Of a stretch of DNA of 64,000 nt, positions 20,543 through 29,926 are shown piece by piece. Below the pieces are notes generated by a model, which was given only the letters and a program-made list of their open reading frames with translations, had not been told where the DNA came from and ran no database searches. Source of the stretch: Cellulomonas sp. URHE0023 (lineage in GTDB: Bacteria; Actinomycetota; Actinomycetes; Actinomycetales; Cellulomonadaceae); NCBI RefSeq assembly GCF_000688475.1, contig NZ_JIAN01000006.1, positions 248,001 to 312,000 on the forward strand, in the 5' to 3' direction. The translations under genes and the position numbers were made by a program. Position 1 is the stretch's first letter. The number at the start of each line of letters is the position of its first letter.

Positions 20543-21201
20543 GTGTCCCGCCCGGGCGCCTCGAGCTCGAGGTACTGGGGCATGTGCCACCACAGCACGA
20601 CGTCCGCGACCTCCACCCCGTCCGGCACGACGATGACCGGTGAGACCTCCCACGTCGTCGGCCGCGGGGGCGAGTCCGAGTCGGCCAGCTCGTCGTCGAG
20701 GTCTCCCAGCGAGGGCATCGGACCCGGGGCGTCCTCCGGGACGCACGGTGCAACCGGCTGCATGGCCCCCCAGCCCAACGCGACGTACTCGTACCGCGTT
20801 CCGGCAGCGTCCCGCACGGCGAGCGAGCAGCCGGCCAGCACGATGTCGGGGTCCGCGCTCAGCGTGAGGTCCACCTGGACCGCGCGGGATCCGGCAGGCA
20901 GGACCATGTCGTCCGGCAGCGTCGCCGCGTCGTGGACACGGTCGAGGCGGACCCGCACGTCCACGGGCTCGGCGCCGACTGCTCCGTCGACCTGCTGGCG
21001 GAAGGTGACCGTCTCGCCCACCTGTCCTGTGGTGGGGACACGCAGGTCGTGGATCCACCACAGCGTGCGGACGCGGTCACCGGACGCGACGAGGGCGAGC
21101 GTCAGCGCGACGGGCAGCGCAGCAACGGCCCAGCGGTTCCGGCGCCACCACCCGGGAGCATCGTCGGACGCCACGGTCCGGGCGGTCGTCGACGTGCTCA
21201 T
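20539..21201 (-). CDS. single-pass membrane protein with extracytoplasmic domain (third of three)
   Basis: A 220-residue protein with a membrane segment at about residues 24-41 after WWRRNR, then an exported beta-rich domain with two cysteines (AGCSLAV and VAPCVPE) that may form a disulfide. Topology is cytosol-in. No family recognised. The ATG at 21201 overlaps the upstream stop (ATGA). It resembles the two genes before it in layout but not closely in sequence. Confidence 0.7.
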   Translation of the reverse strand: MSTSTTARTVASDDAPGWWRRNRWAVAALPVALTLALVASGDRVRTLWWIHDLRVPTTGQVGETVTFRQQVDGAVGAEPVDVRVRLDRVHDAATLPDDMVLPAGSRAVQVDLTLSADPDIVLAGCSLAVRDAAGTRYEYVALGWGAMQPVAPCVPEDAPGPMPSLGDLDDELADSDSPPRPTTWEVSPVIVVPDGVEVADVVLWWHMPQYLELEAPGRDT

Positions 21202-21842
21202 GTCCGCTCCGGTGACTCGTCCGACCATGCGCCTGCGTGCAGCGGGGTGACCTGCGTCGCCCACGCGTCGGCATCGGCCGTGGTGAGGCCGAGGTCGATG
21301 TCGGCGACGTCGTCGCGGCGCTGGTCGTCCGGCTGCAGTCCGATCCGCAGGTGTGCCCCGGGCAGCGCGCCGGGCGGGACCTCGACGCGGAGCGTCGCGT
21401 AGCGCGGGACCCCTGGCTGAGCCGTGCCGGGCAGGAACGATGAGCGGCCGCCCGTGAAGACGCGATAGGTGCGGCCGTCCCCGCCCAGCAGCTCCGCGAA
21501 CCCGAGCGCGCGCGGCTGCCCCGAGGCCTCGATCGTCAACGGGACCGTGAGCCACACCCCTGGCGTCGTGAGGACTGAACCGTCGTCGGTGTCCAGAACC
21601 GTGGAACCGCGAGGACTACCGACGGTCAGCCGTGCATACCGGAGGTCCACGGGCTCACCCACAGCAGCCGGGCGGACGAACGAGGCCTGCACGCGCTCGT
21701 CCACCGGGAAGGCCGTGACCACGACGTGACCGACGGCGAGCGCGGCGAGGACGGCCGCGCCCGCACCGACCGTCTGTATCCGGGTGCGTCGCACACCTGC
21801 GGTCGTCTCGACGCCCGTCGCGGCCGCGTCGGCCGTGCTCAC
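21198..21842 (-). CDS. single-pass membrane protein with extracytoplasmic domain (second of three)
   Basis: A 214-residue protein with a membrane segment at about residues 25-45 (GAGAAVLAALAVGHVVVTAF) and a beta-rich exported domain containing alternating hydrophobic strands such as VWLTVPLTIEA and ATLRVEVPPGAL. This pattern is typical of Ig-like or DUF4352-like folds, but I cannot assign one. The GTG start overlaps the stop of the upstream gene by 4 bases (GTGA). Function unknown. Confidence 0.7.
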   Translation of the reverse strand: MSTADAAATGVETTAGVRRTRIQTVGAGAAVLAALAVGHVVVTAFPVDERVQASFVRPAAVGEPVDLRYARLTVGSPRGSTVLDTDDGSVLTTPGVWLTVPLTIEASGQPRALGFAELLGGDGRTYRVFTGGRSSFLPGTAQPGVPRYATLRVEVPPGALPGAHLRIGLQPDDQRRDDVADIDLGLTTADADAWATQVTPLHAGAWSDESPERT

Positions 21843-22564
21843 GCGTCCTGCCCGTCGTCGGAGTCCGACACCGCCTCGCGCACGTCGAGCTCACCTCGCA
21901 GCGTCGTCGTCGGGTCCCACCACGCCTCGACACCGTCGAGGCTGCCTGCGCGCCAGGTGTGCTCCTGCAGCAGCACCGTGGCACTCGTGGGCGCCGCGAT
22001 CGATCCGTCCTGCTCGAAGAGGAAGGCAGCCTCGTACGTCAGACCGGGCTGCACGGGGCTGAGCGTCGAACCGTCGTCGAGGAGGGAGACGGAGCTCGCC
22101 GTCACACCCGGGACCAGTGTGCCCGGCTCCTGCACGAGACCCTCGACGTCGGCAAGCGTGAGTGCCTCGCCGAGCGCGCCTCCGAGGACGCCGGAGTCAC
22201 TCGTGTTGCGCACCGTCGCGACGACAGCGATCCAGCGGTTCCCGTCGTCCGTGAGGTACTGACCGGGGAGCTCCGTGGTCCACACGACGCGGTGCACGGT
22301 GACCTCGAACGGCGCGAGGTCGACCGCGGTGTCGACCGCGAGCTCCTCGGGACCGTCCTGCGTCTGCTCCTGCAGGCCACCGAAGGCAGCCGTCACCGCG
22401 AGGAGCGCCACCGCGCCGACGACGCCGAAGCGCTGCAGCGGCTGGTCGAGGACTCGACGCGCGACCGTGCTGCGGCTGGCTCGAACCCGGGCGCGCAGCT
22501 CTGGAGGGGCGGCGGGTCCTGACACGCGCGCAAGTGTAGGTGCGCCTGTCCGGTGCCCCGTCAT
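21839..22564 (-). CDS. single-pass membrane protein with DUF4352-like ectodomain (first of three)
   Basis: A 241-residue protein. An arginine-rich cytosolic N-terminus of about 45 residues precedes one membrane segment (GVVGAVALLAVTAAFGGL), then an exported domain whose RWIAVVATVRNTSDS resembles the conserved strand of DUF4352/TipAS-like Ig-fold domains. First gene of a three-gene coupled unit. Start at 22564 is tentative because the upstream site is weak. Terminator of acnA lies just upstream, so this unit needs its own promoter, which I could not locate. Confidence 0.68.
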   Translation of the reverse strand: MTGHRTGAPTLARVSGPAAPPELRARVRASRSTVARRVLDQPLQRFGVVGAVALLAVTAAFGGLQEQTQDGPEELAVDTAVDLAPFEVTVHRVVWTTELPGQYLTDDGNRWIAVVATVRNTSDSGVLGGALGEALTLADVEGLVQEPGTLVPGVTASSVSLLDDGSTLSPVQPGLTYEAAFLFEQDGSIAAPTSATVLLQEHTWRAGSLDGVEAWWDPTTTLRGELDVREAVSDSDDGQDA

Positions 22565-22625
22565 CGCTCCGCTGCTCGGACGGCGCCTGGTCGGAGACGT
22601 GATCGTGCCCGAGCTGGAGACGACA

Positions 22626-22659
22626 ACGAGCCCGGCCCCACGACAGGGACCGGGCTCGT
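22626..22659 (-). terminator. terminator of acnA
   Basis: ACGAGCCCGG and CCGGGCTCGT form a perfect 10-bp stem, with a CCC/GGG inner pairing in the loop, starting 14 bp beyond the acnA stop. The sequence after it on the minus strand is TTGTCG, a poor U-tract. Confidence 0.75.
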
Positions 22660-22672
22660 CGGGAACGCTAGG

Positions 22673-25417
22673 TCAGGCCTTGACCAGGGACCGCAGCACG
22701 TACTGCAGGATGCCGCCGTTGCGGTAGTAGTCCGCCTCACCGGGGGTGTCGATGCGCAGCACGGCGTCGAACGAGACGACGGAGCCGTCCGCCTTCGTCG
22801 CGGTGACTGCCAGGGTGCGCGGCGTGGTGCCCTCGTTCAGGGCCGTGACTCCCACGATGTCGAACGTCTCGGTACCGTCCAGGCCGAGCGAGTCGGCCGA
22901 CTCGCCCTCCGGGAACTGCAGCGGCAGCACACCCATCCCGATGAGGTTGGAGCGGTGGATCCGCTCGAAGCTCTCGGTGATGACGGCCTTGACGCCCAGC
23001 AGGCTGGTGCCCTTGGCCGCCCAGTCGCGTGACGAGCCCGAGCCGTACTCCTTGCCGCCCAGCACCACGAGCGGGATCCCGGCCTCCTGGTAGGCCTGCG
23101 AGGCGTCGTAGATGGACGTCTGCTCGCCCGTGAGGAGGTTGGTGGTGAACCCGCCCTCGACGCCCGGGACCAGCTGGTTGCGGAGGCGGATGTTCGCGAA
23201 CGTGCCGCGGATCATGACCTCGTGGTTGCCACGACGAGAGCCGTAGCTGTTGAAGTCGCGGCGCTCGACGCCGTGCTCGGCCAGGTAGACCCCCGCAGGG
23301 CTGTCCGCCTTGATCGAGCCGGCCGGGCTGATGTGGTCCGTGGTCACCGAGTCACCCAGCTTGGCGAGCACGCGCGCGCCGTGGAAGTCGACGACCGGCG
23401 CCGGTGCGGCCTGCATGCCCTCGAAGTACGGGGGCTTGCGCACGTAGGTCGACTGCGGGTCCCACTCGAACGTGTCGCCCTCCGGCGTGGGCAGCGAACG
23501 CCACCGGTCGTCGCCCGTGAACACGTCCGCGTAGTCCTTGGTGAACATCGCGCGGTCGATCGACGCGTCGATGGTCGCCTGGACCTCCTCCGGCGACGGC
23601 CAGATGTCCCGCAGGAAGATCGGGTGACCGGTCTCGTCGCGGCCCAGCGGGTCCGACTCGAAGTCGAAGTCCATGGTCCCGGCGAGCGAGTACGCGATGA
23701 CCAGCGGCGGCGAGGCCAGGTAGTTCATCTTGATGTCGGGGTTGATGCGCCCCTCGAAGTTGCGGTTGCCCGAGAGCACTGCCGCGACGGCCAGGTCGTG
23801 CTCCTGAACGGCCTCGGACACCTTCTCGTCGAGCGGACCGGAGTTGCCGATGCAGGTGGCGCAGCCGTAGCCGACCAGGTGGAAGCCCAGCTTCTCGAGG
23901 TACGGCCACAGGCCGGCCTTCTCGTAGTAGTTGGTGACGACCTGCGAGCCCGGAGCCATGGAGGTCTTGACCCACGGCTTGGCGGTCAGGCCCTTCTCCA
24001 CGGCCTTCTTGGCGACGAGGGCCGCGGCGATCATGACCGACGGGTTCGACGTGTTGGTGCAGCTCGTGATCGACGCGATCGCGACGGCACCGTGGAACAG
24101 GTCGTACGAGCGGCCCTCGGTGTCCGTCACGGAGAACGTGCGGGTCGCCGACGACGTGATCGCCGGGGAGTCGGACGCCGGGAACGACTCCCGCTCGGCC
24201 TCGTCCACCCCGTTGGTGACCTCGGGCGCGTACGTCGGCAGGTCGCGCTGGAACTGCTCCTTCGCGCGGGACAGCTCGATCCGGTCCTGCGGGCGCTTCG
24301 GGCCGGCGATCGACGGGACGACCGTCGACAGGTCGAGCTCGAGGTACTCGGAGAAGATCGGCTCGACGTAGGAGTCGAGGGTGGGGTCGAGCCACATCCC
24401 CTGCTCCTTGGCGTACGCCTCGACCAGTGCGAGCTGCTCCTCGGAGCGGCCCGTGAGGCGCAGGTAGTCCAGGGTCACGCCGTCGATCGGGAACATCGCC
24501 GCGGTCGAGCCGAACTCCGGGCTCATGTTGCCGATGGTCGCGCGGTTGGCCAGCGGCACGGACGCGACACCCTCGCCGTAGAACTCGACGAACTTCCCGA
24601 CGACGCCGTGCTGGCGCAGCTTCTGCGTGATCGTGAGCACGATGTCCGTGGCCGTCACACCGGACGGGATGGTGCCCGTCAGCTTGAAGCCGACGACGCG
24701 CGGGATGAGCATCGAGACGGGCTGTCCGAGCATGGCCGCCTCGGCCTCGATGCCACCGACGCCCCAGCCGAGCACGCCCAGGCCGTTGACCATCGTGGTG
24801 TGCGAGTCGGTGCCGACGCAGGTGTCCGGATACGCCTTGCCGTCGCGCACCATGACGCCGCGTGCGAGGTACTCGATGTTGACCTGGTGCACGATGCCGG
24901 TACCCGGCGGGACCACCTTGAAGTCGTCGAACGCCGTCTGGCCCCAGCGCAGGAACTGGTAGCGCTCGCGGTTGCGCTCGTACTCCAGCGCCACGTTGCG
25001 CTCGAACGCGTCGGCGCGGCCGGCCACGTCGATCTGCACGGAGTGGTCGATGACGAGCTCGGCGGGTGCCAGCGGGTTGATGCGGGTGGCGTCTCCGCCG
25101 AGCTCCACGACGGCCTCACGCATCGTGGCGAGGTCCACCACGCAGGGCACACCGGTGAAGTCCTGCATGATCACGCGCGCCGGCGTGAACTGGATCTCGG
25201 TGTCGGGCTGCGCGTCGGGGTCCCACGTCGCCAGCGCGTTGACGTGGTCTGCGGTGATGTTGGCACCGTCCTCGGTGCGCAACAGGTTCTCTGCGAGGAC
25301 CTTCAGGCTGAACGGGAGCTTCTCGACCCCTGGGACGGCGGAGAGGCGGTAGATCTCGTAGGAGGCGTCACCGACCTCGAGTGTTCCTTTGGATCCGAAG
25401 CTGTCGACGCTGCTCAC
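22673..25417 (-). CDS. acnA: aconitate hydratase A
   Basis: A 914-residue TCA-cycle enzyme that isomerises citrate to isocitrate through an oxygen-sensitive 4Fe-4S cluster. Cluster cysteines are in [13 protein letters not shown] and [12 protein letters not shown], and the swivel domain has [12 protein letters not shown] chose the GTG at 25417 ([13 protein letters not shown]), 5 nt after GGAG. It matches the usual actinobacterial AcnA start, while a longer frame from 25471 adds 18 unsupported residues. An 18-bp inverted repeat about 107 bp upstream suggests transcriptional control. A monocistronic unit closed by a strong hairpin. Confidence 0.96.
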   Translation of the reverse strand: MSSVDSFGSKGTLEVGDASYEIYRLSAVPGVEKLPFSLKVLAENLLRTEDGANITADHVNALATWDPDAQPDTEIQFTPARVIMQDFTGVPCVVDLATMREAVVELGGDATRINPLAPAELVIDHSVQIDVAGRADAFERNVALEYERNRERYQFLRWGQTAFDDFKVVPPGTGIVHQVNIEYLARGVMVRDGKAYPDTCVGTDSHTTMVNGLGVLGWGVGGIEAEAAMLGQPVSMLIPRVVGFKLTGTIPSGVTATDIVLTITQKLRQHGVVGKFVEFYGEGVASVPLANRATIGNMSPEFGSTAAMFPIDGVTLDYLRLTGRSEEQLALVEAYAKEQGMWLDPTLDSYVEPIFSEYLELDLSTVVPSIAGPKRPQDRIELSRAKEQFQRDLPTYAPEVTNGVDEAERESFPASDSPAITSSATRTFSVTDTEGRSYDLFHGAVAIASITSCTNTSNPSVMIAAALVAKKAVEKGLTAKPWVKTSMAPGSQVVTNYYEKAGLWPYLEKLGFHLVGYGCATCIGNSGPLDEKVSEAVQEHDLAVAAVLSGNRNFEGRINPDIKMNYLASPPLVIAYSLAGTMDFDFESDPLGRDETGHPIFLRDIWPSPEEVQATIDASIDRAMFTKDYADVFTGDDRWRSLPTPEGDTFEWDPQSTYVRKPPYFEGMQAAPAPVVDFHGARVLAKLGDSVTTDHISPAGSIKADSPAGVYLAEHGVERRDFNSYGSRRGNHEVMIRGTFANIRLRNQLVPGVEGGFTTNLLTGEQTSIYDASQAYQEAGIPLVVLGGKEYGSGSSRDWAAKGTSLLGVKAVITESFERIHRSNLIGMGVLPLQFPEGESADSLGLDGTETFDIVGVTALNEGTTPRTLAVTATKADGSVVSFDAVLRIDTPGEADYYRNGGILQYVLRSLVKA

Positions 25418-25523
25418 GGGGGCTCCTTCAGTGGCGAGTCTGCCGGTGTGCTGCCCGGGGATGGAGGTCACCCGGGCTGCTGTGGAGTGCGTCCTGCCAC
25501 CCTATGGGGCACGGAGCACGATT

Positions 25524-25541
25524 TATCTCGACATCAAGATA
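25524..25541. promoter_or_regulatory. 18-bp inverted repeat upstream of acnA
   Basis: On the minus strand TATCTTGAT-GTCGAGATA pairs at seven of nine positions per arm. Size and form fit a dimeric winged-helix (MarR-type) repressor. From memory it resembles the sites of Streptomyces TamR, a MarR protein that controls aconitase. No MarR gene is in the window. Confidence 0.55.
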
Positions 25542-25611
25542 CATCCTCCAGCGACGCTCTGCACACAGATCGGCCCCCGCCGTCCCGACGAGGGCCGATC
25601 CGGTCGGTGCG

Positions 25612-25785
25612 TCAGCTCGTCGAGCTCGCGCGCTCGGCGTCGAGCGCGTCCTGTGCCTTGCGTTCCGCCTCGATGGCGCGCTCGTGCGAACGCGGGTCGT
25701 ACTCGGGCGTGCCTTGCTTGTGGAGCTCCTGCGTGACCAGCCGCTTCGCCTCTGCCAGCCGGCTCACCGCGTCCTTCTCGCTCAC
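25612..25785 (-). CDS. small charged helical protein, unknown
   Basis: A 57-residue protein rich in Glu, Lys, Ala and Arg with no hydrophobic segment; it should be mostly helical. The GTG at 25785 has GGGGAG upstream. I do not recognise a family, although similar short charged proteins with the phrase GTPEYDPRSHERA seem to recur beside acnA in related genomes (recollection, not checked). It lies about 195 bp upstream of acnA on the same strand. Confidence 0.6.
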   Translation of the reverse strand: MSEKDAVSRLAEAKRLVTQELHKQGTPEYDPRSHERAIEAERKAQDALDAERASSTS

Positions 25786-25896
25786 CGTCCGCTCCCCTCT
25801 GCCGGACCGCGACGGACCGGCTACAGGCCCACGGTAGGCCGGGCCCACCGCGTCCGCACGCGTGCGTGACGGCGAATGCTCTCGGCGCCGCCGCAG

Positions 25897-27165
25897 TCAG
25901 CGCGTCAGGACCGCGACCGCCTCGAGATGGTGCGTCATCGGGAACAGGTCGTACGCCTGCAGGTCCGTGAGGGAGTACCCGTCGGCGGCGAAGAGAGCGA
26001 TGTCGCGCGCCAGCGCCGCAGGGTCGCAGGCCACGTAGACGACCCGCTCGGGCCGGAGCGCTGTGATGCCCGCGACGACCGCACGGCCCGCACCTGTACG
26101 CGGCGGGTCGAGCACCACGGCGTCCGCGTGCACGACGTCCGAGTCCGCGTCCACGCGACCCGTGAGCACCTGCGCGACGTCGCCGGCGTGCAGCTCGACG
26201 TTGGCGCGGTCGTGCAGGTTGCGGCGGGCGTCCTTGACCGCCCGGGCGTCACCCTCGATGGAGACGACCTCGCCGACCTCGCCCACCGCGTCCGACAACG
26301 GCGCCGTGAACAGGCCCGAGCCCGAGTAGAGGTCGAGCACGGTCGCCCCGTCCACGTCGCCCAGGCCCGCCAGCACCGCCTTGACCAGCAGCTCGGGCGC
26401 CTCACGATGGACCTGCCAGAATCCCGCGCCCGCGACGCGGAACGTGTAAGCGCGCTCCCCGATCTGCACGTGCTCCCGCACAGCCGTGCGCGCGTTCGTC
26501 CGCCCGTCCATGCGCCCGCGGCCTAGGTCGTACGGCGCGTCGTCGACGAGCACCATCGGTGCGTCCCCGCTCGACGGAGCGATGGCCTCGACACGGGCCC
26601 CAGCCGTCCAGCGTCGACCGAAGATGTCGAGTGCCGCGATCGCGTCGCTGGCCAGCGGCATGGAGTCCAGCACCTTGATCGCGTGCGAGCGGAAGCCGTG
26701 CATCCCCGCCCGGCCCTCGGCGTCGGCGACCAGGTCGATCCGGGTACGCCAGCCGAGGCCGCCTCGCTCCTCGTCGCCCGGCGCAGCCTGCACCGGCACG
26801 TCGAGGTCGAGCTTCGCCAGTCGCTGGAGCTGCTCTGCCAGGACGGCCTTCTTCCAGGCGCGCTGACCGTCCAGCGACACGTGCGCGAGCTCGCCGCCGC
26901 CAACGCCTCCCGGTCCCGCGGCCGGCCACGCGGACGGGACGCGGTCGGGCGACGCGTCGAGCACCTCGACCGCGTCGGCCCGCCAGAACTTCGAGGCGTC
27001 CCCGAAGTCCGTCAGCCGCGCCCGGACACGCTCGCCCGGCAGCGTGTGCCGGACGAAGACCACCCGTCCCTCGTGCCGCGCCACGCAGTGCCCGCCGTGA
27101 GCGACGGGCCCGATCTCGAGGTCGACGAGCGGTCGATCGGGGACAGCGTCAAGGTCAGTAGCCAC
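25897..27165 (-). CDS. class I SAM-dependent RNA methyltransferase, TrmA/RumA type
   Basis: A 422-residue m5U methyltransferase. An N-terminal TRAM-like OB domain (about residues 1-60) is followed by a variable middle part and a Rossmann methyltransferase with SAM motif VLDLYSGSGLFTAPLSD, the catalytic VVLDPPRTGAGR and YVACDPAALARD carrying the nucleophilic cysteine. The RumA iron-sulfur cysteines are not evident. Target (tRNA or 23S rRNA uridine) cannot be told. The GTG at 27165 lies inside the last codons of the KimA-like gene (11-bp overlap), so the two are co-transcribed. Confidence 0.88.
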   Translation of the reverse strand: MATDLDAVPDRPLVDLEIGPVAHGGHCVARHEGRVVFVRHTLPGERVRARLTDFGDASKFWRADAVEVLDASPDRVPSAWPAAGPGGVGGGELAHVSLDGQRAWKKAVLAEQLQRLAKLDLDVPVQAAPGDEERGGLGWRTRIDLVADAEGRAGMHGFRSHAIKVLDSMPLASDAIAALDIFGRRWTAGARVEAIAPSSGDAPMVLVDDAPYDLGRGRMDGRTNARTAVREHVQIGERAYTFRVAGAGFWQVHREAPELLVKAVLAGLGDVDGATVLDLYSGSGLFTAPLSDAVGEVGEVVSIEGDARAVKDARRNLHDRANVELHAGDVAQVLTGRVDADSDVVHADAVVLDPPRTGAGRAVVAGITALRPERVVYVACDPAALARDIALFAADGYSLTDLQAYDLFPMTHHLEAVAVLTR

Positions 27166-29158
27166 GCGGAACCGTACCCCGTACCGGGTCCTCGAGGCCC
27201 GTCTGCCCCTCGGTCGAGGCGAGCTGCCACGGCACGGACGCCACGACGACGCCGGGTGTGAACAGCAGGCGACCCTTGAGCCGCAACGCGCTCTGGTTGT
27301 GCAGCAGCTGCTCCCACCAGTGCCCGACGACGTACTCAGGTATGTACACCACGACCAGGTCTCGCGGGCTGTCCCGCCGGATCGCGCGCACATAGGTGAG
27401 CACCGGGCGCGTGATCTCGCGGAACGGCGAGTCCAGCACACGCAGCGCCACGGGTATCGCAAGCTCCTCCCACTGCTGGCGCAGAGCGTCGACGTCCTCC
27501 GGGTCGACGCCGACCGTGACCGCCTCGAGGATCTGCGGTCGCGACGCTCGCGCGTAGGACAGCGCGCGCATCGTGGGCCTGTGCAGGTGGCTGACGAGGA
27601 CGATCGCGTGCACCCGGCTCGGCAGGGCGCGCGCCGACGCGGCGTCCGCACCCAGGGCGAGCTCGGCGCGGACCTGCGCGTAGTGCCGGTGGATCGACTG
27701 CATGAGCGCGAAGACGATGACCATGGCGATGATCGCGATATAGGCGCCGTGCGTGAACTTCGTGATGAGCACGACGACCAGCACGGTCGACGTCATGAGG
27801 AACCCGACCGTGTTGATCACGCGCGAGCGCTTCATGCGGTTGCGTGCTGCCGGGTCCGCCTCGGTCCGCAGGTGCCGCGTCCAGTGCTTGATCATGCCGA
27901 ACTGGCTGACCGTGAACGAGACGAAGACACCGACGATGTAGAGCTGGATGAGGCGCGTCACCTCGGCGTCGAACGCGATGATGAGCGCGATCGCGGCGAG
28001 CGCCAGCGTCACGATCCCGTTCGAGAACGCGAGCCTGTCACCCCGGGTGTGCAGCTGCCGGGGCAGGAACCCGTCGCGCGCCAGGATCGAGCCGAGCACG
28101 GGGAACCCGTTGAACGCGGTGTTGGCGGCGAGCACCAGGATGAGGCCGGTGACGACGGACACGATGACGGCCATCCAGGGGATGGAATGGAACACCGCCG
28201 TCGAGAGCTGGCTGATCACGGGGTGCTGGATGTAGGTGGACTCGACCGGCTGGCCGTTGCGGGTCAGCTGCGTCATCGGGTCGTCGGCGAACATGACACC
28301 GGTCGCCCGTGCGAGCAGGAGGATCGACATGATCATCGTGACCGAGATGCCGCCCAGCAGGGCCAGCGTCGTCGCCGCGTTCTTCGACTTGGGCTTCTTG
28401 AATGCCGGCACACCGTTGCTGATCGCCTCGACGCCCGTGAGTGCGGCACACCCCGACGCGAAAGCGCGCAGGATCAGGAAGAAGCCCGCGAGACCCGTGA
28501 GCCCCTGGTCGAAGGCTGCGCTCGGCATCAGCTCGAGGTCGGCGCTCTCAGCCATCGCGAGGTTGCCCGTCACGTACTGGAGGGCGCCGACGACGGCGAC
28601 GGCACCGATCGCGAACATGAACAGGTACACCGGGATCGCGAAGAGGGAGCCGGACTCCTTGACGCCGCGCAGGTTCGCCACGGTGAGCAGGACGACCAGA
28701 CCCACGGCGAACGCCGCCTCGTGGCCGCGCAGGGGCGGGAAGGCTGTGGCGGCGTACTGAGCGCCCGAGGAGATCGACACGGCGACGGTCAGCACGTAGT
28801 CGACCAGCAGCGCACTCGCCACGGTCACGCCGGCGTTGGCGCCCAGGTTGGTCGTCGCGACCTCGTAGTCCCCGCCGCCCGAGGGGTAGGCGTGCACGTT
28901 CTGCCGGTACGACGCGACGACCACGAGCATCACGAAGACGACCGCGAGCCCGACCCACGGCGAGATCACCAGAGCCGACGCTCCGGCCAGCGACAGGGTC
29001 AGCAGGATCTCGTCGGGGGCGTACGCGACCGACGAGAGAGCGTCCGAGGCGAACACGGGGAGCGCGATGCGCTTGGGGATGAGCGTGTGGCCGAGCCTGT
29101 CGCTGCGGACGGGTCGTCCGAGCAGCAGGCGTTTGGCGGCATCCGAGAGGTCCGACAC
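27155..29158 (-). CDS. APC-superfamily permease, KimA-like potassium importer
   Basis: A 667-residue transporter with about twelve membrane segments and a C-terminal cytosolic domain of about 180 residues. Blocks FASDALSSVAYAPDEIL, YPSGGGDYEV, FASGCAALTGVEAISNGVPAFK and LHNQSALRLKGRLLF match Bacillus subtilis KimA, a proton-coupled high-affinity K+ importer gated by c-di-AMP. Other APC members move amino acids, but the divergent pair of RCK proteins supports K+. The GTG at 29158 lies 8 nt after a TAGCAT -10 box, with no Shine-Dalgarno, so the message is probably leaderless. Confidence 0.85.
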   Translation of the reverse strand: MSDLSDAAKRLLLGRPVRSDRLGHTLIPKRIALPVFASDALSSVAYAPDEILLTLSLAGASALVISPWVGLAVVFVMLVVVASYRQNVHAYPSGGGDYEVATTNLGANAGVTVASALLVDYVLTVAVSISSGAQYAATAFPPLRGHEAAFAVGLVVLLTVANLRGVKESGSLFAIPVYLFMFAIGAVAVVGALQYVTGNLAMAESADLELMPSAAFDQGLTGLAGFFLILRAFASGCAALTGVEAISNGVPAFKKPKSKNAATTLALLGGISVTMIMSILLLARATGVMFADDPMTQLTRNGQPVESTYIQHPVISQLSTAVFHSIPWMAVIVSVVTGLILVLAANTAFNGFPVLGSILARDGFLPRQLHTRGDRLAFSNGIVTLALAAIALIIAFDAEVTRLIQLYIVGVFVSFTVSQFGMIKHWTRHLRTEADPAARNRMKRSRVINTVGFLMTSTVLVVVLITKFTHGAYIAIIAMVIVFALMQSIHRHYAQVRAELALGADAASARALPSRVHAIVLVSHLHRPTMRALSYARASRPQILEAVTVGVDPEDVDALRQQWEELAIPVALRVLDSPFREITRPVLTYVRAIRRDSPRDLVVVYIPEYVVGHWWEQLLHNQSALRLKGRLLFTPGVVVASVPWQLASTEGQTGLEDPVRGTVPRGY

Positions 29159-29166
29159 GATGGCTC

Positions 29167-29172
29167 ATGCTA
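29167..29172 (-). promoter_or_regulatory. -10 box TAGCAT of the KimA-like gene
   Basis: TAGCAT on the minus strand ends 8 nt before the GTG start, which places the transcription start at or next to the start codon. The divergent RCK promoter lies about 75 bp away. Confidence 0.5.
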
Positions 29173-29247
29173 GGCGGCTCAGGGCCCGCTGACACCACTA
29201 CCCCTCGGTGCGGCCGGATCCGGGTCTCACGGGCCTCGGCGGACGTA

Positions 29248-29253
29248 TAGCGT
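29248..29253 (+). promoter_or_regulatory. -10 box TAGCGT of the RCK gene pair
   Basis: TAGCGT ends 7 nt before the GTG at 29261, and no ribosome-binding site is present, again indicating a leaderless transcript. Confidence 0.45.
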
Positions 29254-29260
29254 GCGCACT

Positions 29261-29926
29261 GTGCACTTCGTGATCATGGGCTGCGGACGAGTTGGCGCCA
29301 CATTGGCGCAGAACCTCGAGGAACACGGGCACTCGGTGTCCGTCATCGACCAGAACTCCGAGGCGTTCAGGCGTCTGGACCCCGGCTTCGAGGGCAACAA
29401 GGTCACCGGCCTGGGCTTCGACCGCGACACGCTGACCCAGGCGGGCATCGAGGACGCGTTCGCGTTCGCGGCCGTCTCGGACGGGGACAACTCGAACATC
29501 CTGGCCGCCCGTGTAGTGCGCGAGACGTTCGGGATCGAGAACGTGGTCGCCCGCATCTACGACCCGCACCGCGCCGAGATCTACCAGCGCCTAGGCATCC
29601 CGACGGTCGCCACCGTGCGCTGGACCGCCCTCCAGGTCCTGCGTCGGCTGCTGCCCATGGGCTCCACGGACGAGTACCGCGACCCGTCCGGCAAGATCCA
29701 GCTCTCGCAGATCGACGTCCACCAGGGGTGGGTGGGCAGGCCCCTGCGCGTCCTCGAGGAGGCCAGCGGCGCCCGGCTGGCATACGTCACCCGCTACGGC
29801 GAAGGCTTCCTGCCGACGCCGACCACCGTCCTGCAGGAGAACGACACCGTGCACGTGCTGTTGCTGGCCGCCGAGGCCGCCCTGGTCGAACGCATCCTCA
29901 CCTCGCCCCCGGCGGTGTCCGAGTGA
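29261..29926 (+). CDS. TrkA-type RCK potassium channel/transporter regulator, first copy
   Basis: A 221-residue cytosolic regulator with an RCK_N Rossmann domain (IMGCGRVGATLAQNLEEHG near the start, acidic ribose-binding residue in SVIDQNSE) and an RCK_C ligand-binding domain (about residues 140-215). Such proteins bind NAD(H), ATP or c-di-AMP and gate K+ transporters. I chose GTG 29261 (VHFVIMGCG) over GTG 29252. The gene overlaps the second RCK gene by 4 bases (GTGA) and is divergent from the KimA-like importer, in the manner of the mycobacterial ceoB/ceoC pair. Confidence 0.9.
   Translation: MHFVIMGCGRVGATLAQNLEEHGHSVSVIDQNSEAFRRLDPGFEGNKVTGLGFDRDTLTQAGIEDAFAFAAVSDGDNSNILAARVVRETFGIENVVARIYDPHRAEIYQRLGIPTVATVRWTALQVLRRLLPMGSTDEYRDPSGKIQLSQIDVHQGWVGRPLRVLEEASGARLAYVTRYGEGFLPTPTTVLQENDTVHVLLLAAEAALVERILTSPPAVSE

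Noticed and set aside
22673..25837. Very long open frame on the plus strand opposite acnA, and similar ones opposite the importer genes, araA and pflB
   Set aside because: They are antisense shadows caused by high G+C and codon bias; the products are rich in Arg, Gly, His and Asp without domains, while the minus-strand proteins carry full catalytic motifs.
29159..29260. c-di-AMP riboswitch upstream of the KimA-like gene
   Set aside because: Only about 100 bp separate the divergent starts, and both genes look leaderless.
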